Positions 16,892 through 26,093 are shown, counted from the first letter of the stretch. The stretch: 64,000 nucleotides of DNA from Pseudanabaena sp. ABRG5-3 (GCF_003967015.1 NZ_AP017560.1:992001-1056000); one strand, 5' to 3'. Notes: generated by a model not told the origin, from the letters alone. Translations and numbers: made by a program.

Positions 16892-17581
16892 CTAGACTAG
16901 GGAGAGGACAGATGGCTGAGGGCTATTGGCATTGGTTAAAACGCGATCAATTAAACCATATTGCTGAGCTTCGGCAGGGGACATGAAGAAATCACGCTCG
17001 GTGTCTTGCTCGATTTGTGCAAGGGGCTTACCTGTATTTTCGGCTAACATCTCGTTCAGCGATCGCTTAATATACAAAATTTCTCTTGCTTGAATTTCGA
17101 TATCCACGGCTTGACCTTGAGCACCACCAAGGGGTTGGTGAATCATGATCCGCGCATTTGGTAGAGACATCCGCTTGCCCTTAGCACCAGCCGCAAGGAG
17201 GAATGCTCCCATGCTAGCAGCTAGACCCATGCAAATGGTACAGACATCAGGACGGACATGGTTCATGGTGTCGAGGATCGCCATCCCTGAGTAGACTGAG
17301 CCACCGGGGGAGTTGATGTACAGATAAATGTCTTTTTCGGGATCTTCAGCTTCTAGGAATAAAAGCTGGGACATGATTAAATTGGCGCTGGTGTCATCGA
17401 CTTGCGAACCCAAGAAAATAATCCGTTCTCGCAATAAGCGCGAAAAGATGTCAAATGCTCTCTCGCCTTTACCTGATTGCTCAACCACCATTGGTACAAC
17501 CTGATTTTGGGTCGAAGCGATCGCGAATTGACTCGATGTTAATTGACTAGATAAAGGGAACATTCGTTTTGAATTCACCAT
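16892..17581 (-). CDS. clpP: ATP-dependent Clp protease proteolytic subunit ClpP
   Basis: This serine peptidase subunit forms the tetradecameric degradation chamber. The catalytic triad is visible as Ser123 (GLAASMGA), His148 (MIHQPLGG) and Asp197 ([10 protein letters not shown]). The hydrophobic docking surface for ClpX is conserved in general form. The first ~30 residues vary, as usual for cyanobacterial ClpP paralogues. It stands directly before clpX; the trigger factor gene lies upstream on the same strand, but a hairpin at 17713-17741 separates it. Several clpP paralogues are usual in cyanobacteria, so the number cannot be assigned. Confidence 0.96.
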   Translation of the reverse strand: MVNSKRMFPLSSQLTSSQFAIASTQNQVVPMVVEQSGKGERAFDIFSRLLRERIIFLGSQVDDTSANLIMSQLLFLEAEDPEKDIYLYINSPGGSVYSGMAILDTMNHVRPDVCTICMGLAASMGAFLLAAGAKGKRMSLPNARIMIHQPLGGAQGQAVDIEIQAREILYIKRSLNEMLAENTGKPLAQIEQDTERDFFMSPAEAQQYGLIDRVLTNANSPQPSVLSLV

Positions 17582-17712
17582 AATTTTGACGCATTATCTC
17601 AGGCAATGCTTGAGTTTTACCATACCTATTTGAGAGCTATTATGACTCAAAAATCGTGTTGATGATGGTGTCATTCCTATTGTAATCGTTTACGCAATCT
17701 GAATTTTTTAGT

Positions 17713-17741
17713 AAAGAGGGGGTGCAACGCACCCCCTCTTT
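17713..17741 (-). terminator. Terminator of the trigger factor gene
   Basis: AAAGAGGGGGTGC / GCACCCCCTCTTT around AAC, located about 20 bp after the tig stop. It may partially uncouple tig from clpP-clpX. Confidence 0.8.
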
Positions 17742-17759
17742 ATTTATTCAAGCAGTTAT

Positions 17760-19175
17760 TTAAGCTTCTTCAGAGGTTGCGTCAACCGTGACAACTCCAT
17801 CAGCATCAATCTCTGGTTCAATGCTTTCGAGGGTTTCATCGACTGGGGGCTTCAAGGAGCCTTGCTCAACTAGCTCGATCTCAGAATGCTCGATCAACCA
17901 TGCGAGGGCATTTTCGGTCAAGATTTCTTCACGAATGACAGTTGCCAAGCGATCGGGATCGATATTTTGACCCTTGAGGGCTTCTAGCGCACCAGCAACT
18001 CTTTCATTGAGGGTTGCTTCATCGGCAACAATTTTTTCTTGTTTGACGATTTCATCAAGGGCAACCTTGCGTCTGAGGCGTTTAATGGCTTCTGGATGAT
18101 TGAGGCGGCGCATTTCTTCGACCAACTCCTTGGTGAAGAGTTGCTTTGCCATCGCAGGATCAATGCGCTCTTGGAGATAGCTGGCTTGCTGTCTTACCAA
18201 GAAATCCAGTTCTTGCTGTACCAATGTCGCAGGTAAATCTACTTCGAGTTCAGCGGTGAGGGCATCAAGGACTGCGGTTTCTTTATTTGCCTTAGTCTTG
18301 GACTCAGCTTCATCGATGACACGCTTTTCTAAAAGTTCACGCAATTCAGCGATCGTTTCTTTATCGCTGATGGATTTGGCAAACTCATCATCAAGGGCGG
18401 GTAATTCACGACCCTTGAGTGATTTGACCGTAATTACGTACTTAATTTCCTTGCCGACATATTCTTCGGGGTAATAGTCTTGGGGGAAAACAGACTCAAC
18501 TTCTACGACATCATCGATTTTTGCACCGATGAGCGCTTTGACGACTTCAGGGATAAAGGCTTTTTCATCCACATCTAACTGAAAATCATCTTCGCCAGCA
18601 TCGGGCAATTCTTCACCAGTCTCACGATCAAGTACTTTGAGGTCAACCGTTGCGACATCATTTAGTTCGATCGCGCGATCTTCAACGGGTACTAAGGTGG
18701 ACTTCCGTACTTGAAATTCACGCAAGGTGCGATCGACTTCCGTAAGATCTGGTTTAATTTCCTCAGCTTTAACGCTAAAGCCTTGGTACTTAGCAAGAGT
18801 AACTTCTGGCTCAACATCGATCGCTGCTTTAAAAGATACTTCTTGTCCGGGGGTGAAGGTTTGGACAAGGGTTTCAATATCTGTAATCAGTTGGAATCCG
18901 CCTAAAGCTTTATCTTTAACTTCTTTGTTTTCGGCAAGAGCTTCGTTTAAGGTTTTTTCTAGCAACTCTTCGAGGACATTTGCTTTGAGTCGCTGACTAC
19001 CAATTTGTCTTAGTACAAGCTGTTGTGGGGCTTTACCTTTGCGAAAACCGGGGACTTGGATCGTGCGTGTCAAGTCTTTGACAATGCGATCGTATATTGC
19101 TTGAGACTTTGCCCCTTCTACTTGAATGTCAAAACCAATTTGACTAGCGGGAAGCTTCTCTAGAGTGACCTTCAT
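17760..19175 (-). CDS. tig: Trigger factor, ribosome-associated chaperone
   Basis: Trigger factor binds the ribosomal exit tunnel and assists nascent-chain folding, with a peptidyl-prolyl isomerase domain. The ribosome-binding signature is VPGFRKGKAP (41-50). The FKBP-like PPIase domain covers about residues 155-245, and the helical C-terminal arms follow. The 471-residue length and acidic tail fit cyanobacterial members. The gene order tig-clpP-clpX is widely conserved, linking folding and proteolysis. The start ATG at 19175 gives the standard MKVTLEKLP. Confidence 0.96.
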   Translation of the reverse strand: MKVTLEKLPASQIGFDIQVEGAKSQAIYDRIVKDLTRTIQVPGFRKGKAPQQLVLRQIGSQRLKANVLEELLEKTLNEALAENKEVKDKALGGFQLITDIETLVQTFTPGQEVSFKAAIDVEPEVTLAKYQGFSVKAEEIKPDLTEVDRTLREFQVRKSTLVPVEDRAIELNDVATVDLKVLDRETGEELPDAGEDDFQLDVDEKAFIPEVVKALIGAKIDDVVEVESVFPQDYYPEEYVGKEIKYVITVKSLKGRELPALDDEFAKSISDKETIAELRELLEKRVIDEAESKTKANKETAVLDALTAELEVDLPATLVQQELDFLVRQQASYLQERIDPAMAKQLFTKELVEEMRRLNHPEAIKRLRRKVALDEIVKQEKIVADEATLNERVAGALEALKGQNIDPDRLATVIREEILTENALAWLIEHSEIELVEQGSLKPPVDETLESIEPEIDADGVVTVDATSEEA

Positions 19176-19398
19176 TATTTAAATATGCCTAGATTAAGTA
19201 TGCCTAGATTGAATATATCTAGAAATCAAAAAACATTTTTTGCCAACCTTTGCCAACTTCTGCCAACTTTTTAGCAAAACTGTCAGCAAGTGTCAAATTA
19301 TGCCAAGTCTATAATATTACGATATCGCCGATCATATGCCGATCATATTTATATAAAAAACATATCCAATACTAAAGCGGCTCGACTTGCCGCAAATA
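19176..19398. other. Non-coding region upstream of tig with short direct repeats
   Basis: Together with the palindromic element at 19399-19496 this forms a 382-bp gap. It has TATGCCTAGATT twice (about 19185-19210) and three copies of TGCCAAC at 19237-19268, all just ahead of tig. They could be regulator sites or simple slippage products. No gene is apparent. Confidence 0.4.
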
Positions 19399-19496
19399 TA
19401 GACATGTACCCCGCCGAACCCAAATAAACAAAGACGGCGCTTCGCGCCGTCTTTGTTTATTTGGGTTTTATGTCCTAAGCAAAACTTTCACTGCTA
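19399..19496. mobile_element. 98-bp family B palindromic element
   Basis: A perfect inverted repeat of about 22 bp per arm (AACCCAAATAAACAAAGACG ... ) surrounds the core GGCGCTTCGCGCC. TA dinucleotides flank the proposed ends (19397-19398, 19497-19498). The right end, read on the minus strand, starts TAGCAGTGAAAGTTTTGC and continues TTAGGACATAAAACC, which recurs at 55076-55089. The left end is degenerate. Confidence 0.65.
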
Positions 19497-19557
19497 TATG
19501 AATTGTTAGGCAAAACCCAAATATTGAGATGCGGGGCAAAGTGCCTCATCTCAATAT

Positions 19558-19950
19558 TTACTTGAGGTGACGAGTAGGGCGGTTATCGGCTGGCTTGGTA
19601 GATATAGGTTGAGTGATAGAAACTTGTTGTGGGTGAGTAGGAGATGCTTGTCCATCTAGTAAAATTTGCAATTTCGGTCCAGTTGCCGCAAGGCGAATTG
19701 TGATCCCATTTTGTACTCGCTCTTTTTCTATTTGCTGATCGTTGACATATGTCCCGTTTGCACCAATATTCACGATTTCCCAATATAGAGCCTGACGATG
19801 TAGTTCGACATGGTAGCGAGAAACAACTGAACTATATAAGATCACGTCATTATCGCCAGATCGCCCAATCCGAATCACAGGCTCAGCTTCAAATTTCCAT
19901 GTTTGGATAGGAGTAGCTTCGATAGGATGAAGCAAGTTAAGCGTAATCAC
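19558..19950 (-). CDS. FHA-domain protein
   Basis: The forkhead-associated domain binds phosphothreonine peptides. In this 130-residue protein the motifs are IGRSGDND (28-35), SRYH (44-47) and NGTYVND (65-71); these include the Gly-Arg, Ser-x-x-His and Asn residues that contact phosphopeptide. The ~25 residues after the domain are Pro/Thr/Gln-rich and look disordered. It presumably acts downstream of a Ser/Thr kinase such as the one at 48118, though these genes are not adjacent. Confidence 0.9.
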   Translation of the reverse strand: MITLNLLHPIEATPIQTWKFEAEPVIRIGRSGDNDVILYSSVVSRYHVELHRQALYWEIVNIGANGTYVNDQQIEKERVQNGITIRLAATGPKLQILLDGQASPTHPQQVSITQPISTKPADNRPTRHLK

Positions 19951-20181
19951 AGGCTTTCATGCAGAATTTTTACAGAAACAATAAAATTTTGATGGCAAAT
20001 ACGATAAGACTTGCTTTTTTTCAATTTATTCCAAAAGTCTAGCATTGACCTTTTCAAATTGTCATAACTGCCATTACTCTTTTGCCCAGAATAGTTCTAA
20101 TCAGTTATTCTGTGGCACAAGTCTGTAGTTAACTGTAACTGTCCAATAATTTACGCATACGCACTGAGTTTGAAGAGATTA

Positions 20182-21276
20182 ATGACAACTATTACTATTG
20201 TTGGCTGCGGGGTGATCGGAGCATTACTTGCCTATGAATTAAGTAAAGATGTGAGTGCAAATGCACTGGATGTGACCGTTCTTGAGACAAATGCCCAGCC
20301 TGCAATGGGCGCGACTGGGGCATCGTTAGGCGTACTAATGGCAGTTTGTAGTGCTAAGGCTAGGGGAGTTTTAGTCAAGTTACGCTTAGCCAGTTTAAGT
20401 AAGTACGATCGCCTCATTATGGAGTTAACTACCCAAACCAAGCAGGATCTTCGCTACAATCGCAACGGCATTTTGAATTTATCTCGATCGCCCAATGCGG
20501 AAACCACAGCGCGATCGCTGATCGAAATCCGTAGAAAACAGGGCTTTGAGTTGCAATGGCTAGAGCATCAAGAACTTAACGAGCAGTTTTCGCAATGGCA
20601 AGCTGAGGGTGGTTTATTTAGTCCCTGCGATCGGGCTGTACATCCCACTAGATTTGTCAACGCATTAGTCGCCGCCGCCACCCAAAATGGGGTGAAATTT
20701 CTGTGGAATACCTCAGTTAAGAACTTAGAAGATATTTCTAGCGATCGCATCGTGATTACGTCAGGTATGGGTTCCAATCCTTTGATTGCCCCATTTTTAA
20801 AAAATCAAACTCAAGATCTATTGCTACCCATTGGTGGGCAGGCGTTACGACTAAAAGTCCCTAATCTCAATCTCAAAACCATTGTTCATGCGGAAAATGA
20901 AAATGGTTCTGATATTAATATTGTGCCGCTTGGTGATGATCAATATTGGCTTGGGGCAACTCTAGAGTTTGAGCCAAGTGAATTACCCCGTGAGGCGAAC
21001 GTACCATTTCTATTAGAACAGGCGATCGCATGGTGTCCCACATTTGCCAATGCTGAAGTTTTAGAAACATGGGCAGGCGATCGCCCAAGACCACAGGCAA
21101 ACCAATCTCCCATTCTTGGTTTTGTCCCCGATCACCCCCATATGCTGATTGCCACAGGTCATTATCGCAATGGCGTAATGATGGCTCCTGTTACTGCTCA
21201 AATTACCAAAGATTTACTTTTAACTGGCGAAAGCGATTTACCTTGGCGACCTTTTGCCCTGAAGTCATTTCAATAA
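20182..21276 (+). CDS. FAD-dependent oxidoreductase, DAO (glycine/D-amino-acid oxidase) family
   Basis: This ~364-residue protein of the DAO superfamily starts with the dinucleotide-binding TITIVGCGVIGALLAYEL, followed by the LETNAQPAMGATGASLG block, PIGGQALRLKVP, and the C-terminal PILGFVPDHPHMLIATGHYRNG that covers the flavin. Such proteins oxidise amines or amino acids; ThiO-like glycine oxidase activity in thiamine synthesis is possible, but no thiG/thiS gene is adjacent, so the substrate is open. I use ATG 20182, with a GAAGAGAT Shine-Dalgarno-like stretch just before it, over the TTG at 20170. The 231-bp gap upstream shows no clear feature. Confidence 0.82.
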   Translation: MTTITIVGCGVIGALLAYELSKDVSANALDVTVLETNAQPAMGATGASLGVLMAVCSAKARGVLVKLRLASLSKYDRLIMELTTQTKQDLRYNRNGILNLSRSPNAETTARSLIEIRRKQGFELQWLEHQELNEQFSQWQAEGGLFSPCDRAVHPTRFVNALVAAATQNGVKFLWNTSVKNLEDISSDRIVITSGMGSNPLIAPFLKNQTQDLLLPIGGQALRLKVPNLNLKTIVHAENENGSDINIVPLGDDQYWLGATLEFEPSELPREANVPFLLEQAIAWCPTFANAEVLETWAGDRPRPQANQSPILGFVPDHPHMLIATGHYRNGVMMAPVTAQITKDLLLTGESDLPWRPFALKSFQ

Positions 21277-21284
21277 AGAACTGA

Positions 21285-21319
21285 TTTTTTATGGCGTGGC
21301 TTCGCCACACCATAAAAAA
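21285..21319. terminator. Terminator after the DAO-family gene
   Basis: TTTTTTATGG...CCATAAAAAA with centre GGCTTCGCC; one C/A mismatch in the stem. Confidence 0.75.
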
Positions 21320-21374
21320 GGTGTAGTCACACTTTCGAGAGTTAACGTCAGTTCGGGTTAAGTTGGCAAATTTT

Positions 21375-21460
21375 AAAAGCCCAAAAGTAAAAGCCTTGCT
21401 TAGCAAGGCTTTTACTTTTGGGCTTTTAGAGAGGGTTTGCGTAGCAAACCCTCTCTAAAA
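21375..21460. repeat. Two adjacent perfect palindromes
   Basis: The first (21375-21427) has arms AAAAGCCCAAAAGTAAAAGC with the core CTTGCTTAGCAAG; the second (21424-21460) has arms TTTTAGAGAGGGTTTGC / GCAAACCCTCTCTAAAA around a GTA centre. They overlap in the shared TTTT. Both lie between convergent genes and resemble oversize terminators. The 19-mer TTAACGTCAGTTCGGGTTA just before them (21342-21360) reappears inverted at 43974-43992. Confidence 0.7.
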
Positions 21461-21494
21461 GCTCGTTTCAAATTATCTCGAACTCGCGTGAGAG

Positions 21495-22997
21495 TTAGGA
21501 TGATTGCTCTATTTGTCTTACCACTGTTAGTGCGGAATAACTTACTCCTGCGGTTCCTTCTCCGGGGTGAGTGGAGTCGCCGACTAGCCAAATATTTTTG
21601 AGAGGGGTGCGGTTGGCAAACCCAAAGGGACCAAAGGTAGAGACGCGCATTCCTACGCCACCAACAATACCGCGATCGCGTCCCGTATAACGCTCAAAGG
21701 TCTGAGGTGTAGCAGCTTCTACGTGAATGATTGTTTCCTCATTAAGATGGAAATATTCACTTAACTGCGCGATCGCTCGTTCTGTAAATTTCTTTTTGAG
21801 TTCCTGATAATCCTCACCACCGTACCAAACCTCAGCATCGGTAAATTCTGACGCAATAATTGTTGCTTTTCCATCTGGAGCGCGACCATCACCTTCTTTG
21901 CTCACAGAAACAAATAGAGAATGCGGTTTATACGCTATAGAGTGTTCATAAGCTTCCAAAAATTGCAAGTGCGGCGGACAGTTTTCGGGAATTGCCGCAC
22001 GATTTACTCCCAAATAAACGACAAAAGCAACGGAAGCAGGTTTAAGATTTTTAACCCGCTTAGCGTAACCTTTAGGAGCTTGTTCACCCAAAAGTTGTAC
22101 AAAATTATTTACCGTCACATTCGCCACCACATGATCTGCCTCATCCCACCAAGTTTCCACTGTTCTGAGACTTTCTACTTTTACTTTTTTTCTTTTTCCT
22201 GTTTCCTTAATCTCGCTAACTCGATGCTGCATTAACACTTTGCCTCCATCCCTTTCAATACTCTCAATTAGGCGATCGCTTAGTACCTGCATACTGCCTT
22301 TGAGATGGAATAGCCCTAACGGAGTTTGGGAAACTGCTAGAGCCGTTGCTGCATAGAGTAAAGCTGTCTCTTCGGCATTCACCTGTGAATAGAGCTTCAA
22401 TTGCAAATCGAGAAAGGTGCGCAGTCTGTGATCATTTGCTAATCCAAAACCACGCAGGGCATCACCCACGGTCGAGAAGGTGTAGGGAACGGTGGCTAGA
22501 GTATCAACACGCAAAGCTTTAATTAATTGCCAAGCATCCCAAAAATTGCGTGGTGGCAAAATTGGATCACGGGACTGAAAGCGCCAACTGCGCCAAAATA
22601 AATCTTCGAGAAAGTTCCAAAGTGGTTCGCTATTGGGAAATTGCTTTTGTCTTTCTAATTTCCACTTATGGCGATCGCGCCAGACATTTATCGGTTCGCT
22701 CTCATTGGGCAAAAACACCGCACAGGCAGGATCGCAATAGGTCGCTTCAGGAAGTTCGATTTCTAATTCTTTAAAAATGCGATCATGAATCCCCCCAGAT
22801 TCCAGTCCCGCCACCTGTGTCGCACCCACATCAAAGGTAAAGCCCCGCCTTTTAAATGTGGATGCACAACCACCCGCAACCAATGCCAAGTCGTAAACGA
22901 CGACTTCATAGCCACGTTTCGCCAACAAAGCCGCCGCCGTTAGTCCGCCGATTCCTGCGCCGATAACAATTATTTTTTGCTTAGATTTACTCAACAC
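21495..22997 (-). CDS. crtD: CrtD-like carotenoid 3',4'-desaturase
   Basis: This 500-residue FAD enzyme of the phytoene-desaturase/CrtISO superfamily has the N-terminal GAGIGG (13-18), FDVGATQVAGLESGGIH (55-71) and the C-terminal VSYSALT. The ATQVAGLE-GGIH block is, as I know it, typical of cyanobacterial CrtD, which desaturates the C-3',4' bond in myxol glycoside synthesis; CrtISO (carotene isomerase) is the closest alternative. The gene is monocistronic here. The call is good for the superfamily and moderate for the exact enzyme. Confidence 0.72.
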   Translation of the reverse strand: MLSKSKQKIIVIGAGIGGLTAAALLAKRGYEVVVYDLALVAGGCASTFKRRGFTFDVGATQVAGLESGGIHDRIFKELEIELPEATYCDPACAVFLPNESEPINVWRDRHKWKLERQKQFPNSEPLWNFLEDLFWRSWRFQSRDPILPPRNFWDAWQLIKALRVDTLATVPYTFSTVGDALRGFGLANDHRLRTFLDLQLKLYSQVNAEETALLYAATALAVSQTPLGLFHLKGSMQVLSDRLIESIERDGGKVLMQHRVSEIKETGKRKKVKVESLRTVETWWDEADHVVANVTVNNFVQLLGEQAPKGYAKRVKNLKPASVAFVVYLGVNRAAIPENCPPHLQFLEAYEHSIAYKPHSLFVSVSKEGDGRAPDGKATIIASEFTDAEVWYGGEDYQELKKKFTERAIAQLSEYFHLNEETIIHVEAATPQTFERYTGRDRGIVGGVGMRVSTFGPFGFANRTPLKNIWLVGDSTHPGEGTAGVSYSALTVVRQIEQSS

Positions 22998-23073
22998 TGG
23001 CTATGACTGATTAACAATAATTAATATTTCTTAATCTAGTCTAAGCGATCGCCATGACATGAGCAATTTCGCA

Positions 23074-23298
23074 TTAAGCTGCTTGCAAAAGTTGCAAAGA
23101 GTTTTTCGGCTGTGGTAAAGATTTTCCTTGTTCGCGATACATTTCCAGATAGCTATCAATCACTTCTTGTCCATGCTTAGCAGCTTCCTCATAGGTATCA
23201 CCATGCGTATGAAATTTTTGAAATGGGAAGTCTGGAAGATGCACAAGATAGCAGTTATCTTCTTCTGACCAAATAATAATCATGCTGTAGTGTGGCAT
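23074..23298 (-). CDS. hicB: HicB-type antitoxin
   Basis: This 74-residue protein has the HicB fold: MIIIWSEEDNCYLVHLPDFP, HTHGDTYEEAAKHGQEVIDSYL. HicB binds and blocks HicA and, as a DNA binder, can repress its operon. It has no separate DNA-binding domain here, so regulation would be by the short form of HicB. It follows HicA on the minus strand with a one-base overlap (the TAA stop and ATG start share an A), the usual hicA-hicB order. Confidence 0.85.
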   Translation of the reverse strand: MPHYSMIIIWSEEDNCYLVHLPDFPFQKFHTHGDTYEEAAKHGQEVIDSYLEMYREQGKSLPQPKNSLQLLQAA

Positions 23299-23504
23299 TA
23301 TTTTAATTCCTCTAATTTTTTCAATCTTTGTTTAACTTCTTTTTCTAAATAGAGTTTGGCATCATCACCATCTTTACCTGCGATCGTAAGTGGTAATTCT
23401 GGTAATAGTTCATGTATCCAGACTGTATGACTACCTTTGGCAGGACGATAGGTGAATCCTGCTTTGAGCAACATACTTTTTAGTTCTCGAATTTTTTTGG
23501 GCAT
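23298..23504 (-). CDS. hicA: HicA-type mRNA interferase toxin
   Basis: This 68-residue dsRBD-like protein (YcfA/HicA) has the catalytic histidine in GSHTVW (His26) and a lysine-rich N terminus. HicA cleaves mRNAs independently of ribosomes when not held by HicB. The PLTIAGKDGDDAKLYLEKEV block is slightly unlike the common LTVP-H-x3-LK form. It lies 36 bp downstream of the Toprim-like gene on the same strand. Confidence 0.88.
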   Translation of the reverse strand: MPKKIRELKSMLLKAGFTYRPAKGSHTVWIHELLPELPLTIAGKDGDDAKLYLEKEVKQRLKKLEELK

Positions 23505-23540
23505 AAATGCTTTTTTGGAGTCCTAGTCAATTATCGTAAC

Positions 23541-24143
23541 TTAGCCCAAGCGATCGCACCATTGGCGAATATTTTTCTCTAGTTCTTGAATATCTTCTGG
23601 ACAGAGTTGCCGAATGCGATCATAACGTTTAGCTGCTTCTTCGGCGAGGATGCCTCTGCCCTGACAACGTGCTTCTAACAGCGATCGCTGTTCTGCAAAC
23701 CGAATGAAATAACTGGTTTTGGATTTTCTCTCAGCACGAATTTCTGACCATTTCCAGATTTTAGGGATATCTTCACATCCTGCTAAAACCCATACTTCTA
23801 ACTCTTGCCAAGCATTTTCACCCAAAAACCTTTTTGGAGTTTTGTACTTATCATCTAAAAACTCCTGTGCCTTCTTTTCTAGACCATCAAGCTTAGCTCT
23901 TCGATCCTCATTACCATCGCGATCGACACATACTAAAAACAGATCAGTCATACCTGCATATCTTTCTAAAATTTCTTGAATCTTTTCCCATCTCAATGCT
24001 TCAGCATGACCTCGGAGACGGGGATTTTTGCAGACTGTAACTTTTGCTTTAGGCTTACCGATCGCTGTCATCATTGCTCTGACAATTGGTAGCACCATAC
24101 TCTCATCATTGACAAAATCTTCAAGAATAATCAGAACATTCAT
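23541..24143 (-). CDS. Toprim-like protein paired with AAA ATPase
   Basis: This 200-residue protein has the acidic pattern of a Toprim fold: Glu8 in LIILEDF and Asp74-x-Asp76 in VCVDRDG, then a conserved aromatic/acidic patch WQELEVWVLAG (112-122). I infer it is a small nuclease/Toprim subunit of the kind that partners with OLD/RloA-like ATPases; the exact family is not certain. Its ATG overlaps the ATPase TGA by four bases (ATGA), implying coupled translation. The pair is a candidate phage-defence or DNA-repair unit. Confidence 0.65.
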   Translation of the reverse strand: MNVLIILEDFVNDESMVLPIVRAMMTAIGKPKAKVTVCKNPRLRGHAEALRWEKIQEILERYAGMTDLFLVCVDRDGNEDRRAKLDGLEKKAQEFLDDKYKTPKRFLGENAWQELEVWVLAGCEDIPKIWKWSEIRAERKSKTSYFIRFAEQRSLLEARCQGRGILAEEAAKRYDRIRQLCPEDIQELEKNIRQWCDRLG

Positions 24144-25459
24144 GCGTTCTGCACCTCTTCATCTTCGAGGAAATACATCGCATCTTCTAGCCAACCTGAA
24201 TCTAGTAAGCTCGATAATCCATCATTAGCGACGAGTTCCCTAGCATTAGGAATGTCCATAATTTTAGTAATTCGCGATTCGGCGCGATCGCCTATTCGAT
24301 ACATCAAAGACGCATATTCCAGACTGTCAGGACTGAGGAAATTTAACAAAAGTGGTGAATGGGTGGTGATCACAATTTGCATTGATCCATTAGCGACTTC
24401 TTGCTCCATGAGTTGCAGTAGTAGGCTTAAACGATTGGGATGAATGCCATTTTCTGGTTCTTCAAAGAAGTAAAAGCGCGATCGCTGATTGCCCAAAAGC
24501 GCTGTCAGTAATCCTAAAAATCTTAATGTTCCGTCCGATGCACTATAAGCCGTTGTTTTTTGTCCGCTAGCCTCTTCGATTCTCAGCAAAACCTTGCCTG
24601 TAAAGTCTTCTGGAAAGTCAAAATCCTTTGCATCCATTGGCGTTAAAGCTTGCAACCAATCCAATAAAATCGCCTTACGAGTTTCATCACGACAAATATC
24701 TAGCATCACCGATGACAAATTCTCGCCGCGATCGCCTAAAACATTCTGTCCCGCATAAGTAGGCAATTTCATCACATCTGGACTAATCTCCAAAAATCTC
24801 ATGTCACTTATGGCATTTAAAGCTAGTTCACAAAATCTTTTCGTGATTGGAATATTAAAATCCTCGTCAATAGATATACTTTGGGGCTTAACTCCTGTCG
24901 CAAGCTGAAAAAGTACAGGAATATAATTCGATACTAGGTCAGATCTAGCTATATTAATTTTATTTGAATTGTCAACACGACGACTTTCCCAATTGTCATA
25001 AAAACGAACAGAGGTCGAATTGGCTAATAATATGCTCATAGAATTCGCATCAAAAAGTGGATGCTCTTTTTGTCTACAAGTAAGCTTTTCCAAAGCGATA
25101 TATGGGAATGGAGCAGCATTGTCTAATTTTATTTTTATGTAATAACCCATGTCATATTCTGAATCGCTATCTTGGACAGAAAAGGAAATAGCGATCGCAA
25201 AAGAATCCGCCCCACAATAAGTTATTTCTTTCGTTCCCCCACGTATACCGCGCCATTGCAGTACCCCCCCTTCACCATATTTCTCGCCAATAATTTCGGC
25301 AATACTATAGCCTCGCGAAATGCCATGCAAAAAACGAAACGCATCACGAATATTGCTCTTTCCTGAAGCATTGGTTCCCACTAGAACTGTCAAGTCTCCA
25401 AGCGAAAGCTCAGCATTTTTAAAACTTTTAAAATTTTCTAAGCGTAGACTTTTTAGCAT
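24140..25459 (-). CDS. AAA/ABC-type ATPase (RecF/OLD-like)
   Basis: This 439-residue ATPase has an N-terminal Walker A GTNASGKSN (28-36) following MLKSLRLENFKSFKNAELSLG, typical of RecF/SMC/OLD-type ATPases. The C-terminal half has a Walker B-like FYFFEEPENGIHP and the H-loop TTHSPLLLNFL. No Toprim domain is fused; that function seems to be on the next gene. Proteins of this kind sense damaged or foreign DNA. It starts the AAA-Toprim-HicA-HicB run on the minus strand. Confidence 0.88.
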   Translation of the reverse strand: MLKSLRLENFKSFKNAELSLGDLTVLVGTNASGKSNIRDAFRFLHGISRGYSIAEIIGEKYGEGGVLQWRGIRGGTKEITYCGADSFAIAISFSVQDSDSEYDMGYYIKIKLDNAAPFPYIALEKLTCRQKEHPLFDANSMSILLANSTSVRFYDNWESRRVDNSNKINIARSDLVSNYIPVLFQLATGVKPQSISIDEDFNIPITKRFCELALNAISDMRFLEISPDVMKLPTYAGQNVLGDRGENLSSVMLDICRDETRKAILLDWLQALTPMDAKDFDFPEDFTGKVLLRIEEASGQKTTAYSASDGTLRFLGLLTALLGNQRSRFYFFEEPENGIHPNRLSLLLQLMEQEVANGSMQIVITTHSPLLLNFLSPDSLEYASLMYRIGDRAESRITKIMDIPNARELVANDGLSSLLDSGWLEDAMYFLEDEEVQNA

Positions 25460-25473
25460 TTAAATACCTAGTT

Positions 25474-25524
25474 TTATTACTGCTGAAATTGAAGTTATAG
25501 CAACATCAATTCCAGCAGCAATAA
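25474..25524 (-). terminator. Imperfect hairpin after GST gene
   Basis: TTATTACTGCTGAAATTGA and TCAATTCCAGCAGCAATAA form long arms with few mismatches, between the GST stop and the AAA ATPase start. Confidence 0.6.
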
Positions 25525-25538
25525 AGCATATTTGAAGT

Positions 25539-26093
25539 TTATGTAATACCTAAAATTGCTTTTTTGTAAGCAGGGCGATCGCTGATACGTTTAATGTAAG
25601 TCTCAACAGCAGGATATTCGGCATAGGATAACTTCAACATCAAAATCCCATAGCCAAGAATAGAACCAACTGCCACATCCGCAACAGAGAAGTTATCACC
25701 TGTAATATAGAGCTTGTTTTCGAGAACTTTATTTAAAGCACTGAGCAAGCGAGGGGTCTCCTTTTCACGACTTTCCGCAACAAATAAGCCAGTACCAAGG
25801 GTCGCATTGGCAAACAATACCCATTGAGAAGCGATCGCTCTTTCTTCGAGGGTTTTCACCTGCTCATATTTATCGGCAAGGTATAGCAAAATCGCACCAG
25901 ATTCCCACAATTGAAAATCACCTTCAGTAATTGCAGGAACTTTCCCGAAAGGATTAATAGCCAAAAAGTCGGGTTGTAAGTGTTCACCTGCCTGCATATC
26001 GAGAAGTTGGAATTCGTAGGGAGCTTGCAGTTCTTCTAAATACCATTTCACAATTGAAGCACGACTTCTCGCGCCACCATAAAGTTTTGTCAT
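25539..26093 (-). CDS. Glutathione S-transferase family protein
   Basis: This 184-residue protein is a cytosolic GST: thioredoxin-like N terminus (TKLYGGARSRASIVKWYLEEL), FGKVPAITEGDFQLWESGAILLYLADKY, and an all-helical C-terminal domain with GDNFSVADVAVGSIL. These conjugate glutathione or act in peroxide handling. The catalytic residue is probably Ser or Tyr in the first loop, not assigned. It is monocistronic, with 69 bp to the Rieske oxygenase. Confidence 0.88.
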   Translation of the reverse strand: MTKLYGGARSRASIVKWYLEELQAPYEFQLLDMQAGEHLQPDFLAINPFGKVPAITEGDFQLWESGAILLYLADKYEQVKTLEERAIASQWVLFANATLGTGLFVAESREKETPRLLSALNKVLENKLYITGDNFSVADVAVGSILGYGILMLKLSYAEYPAVETYIKRISDRPAYKKAILGIT

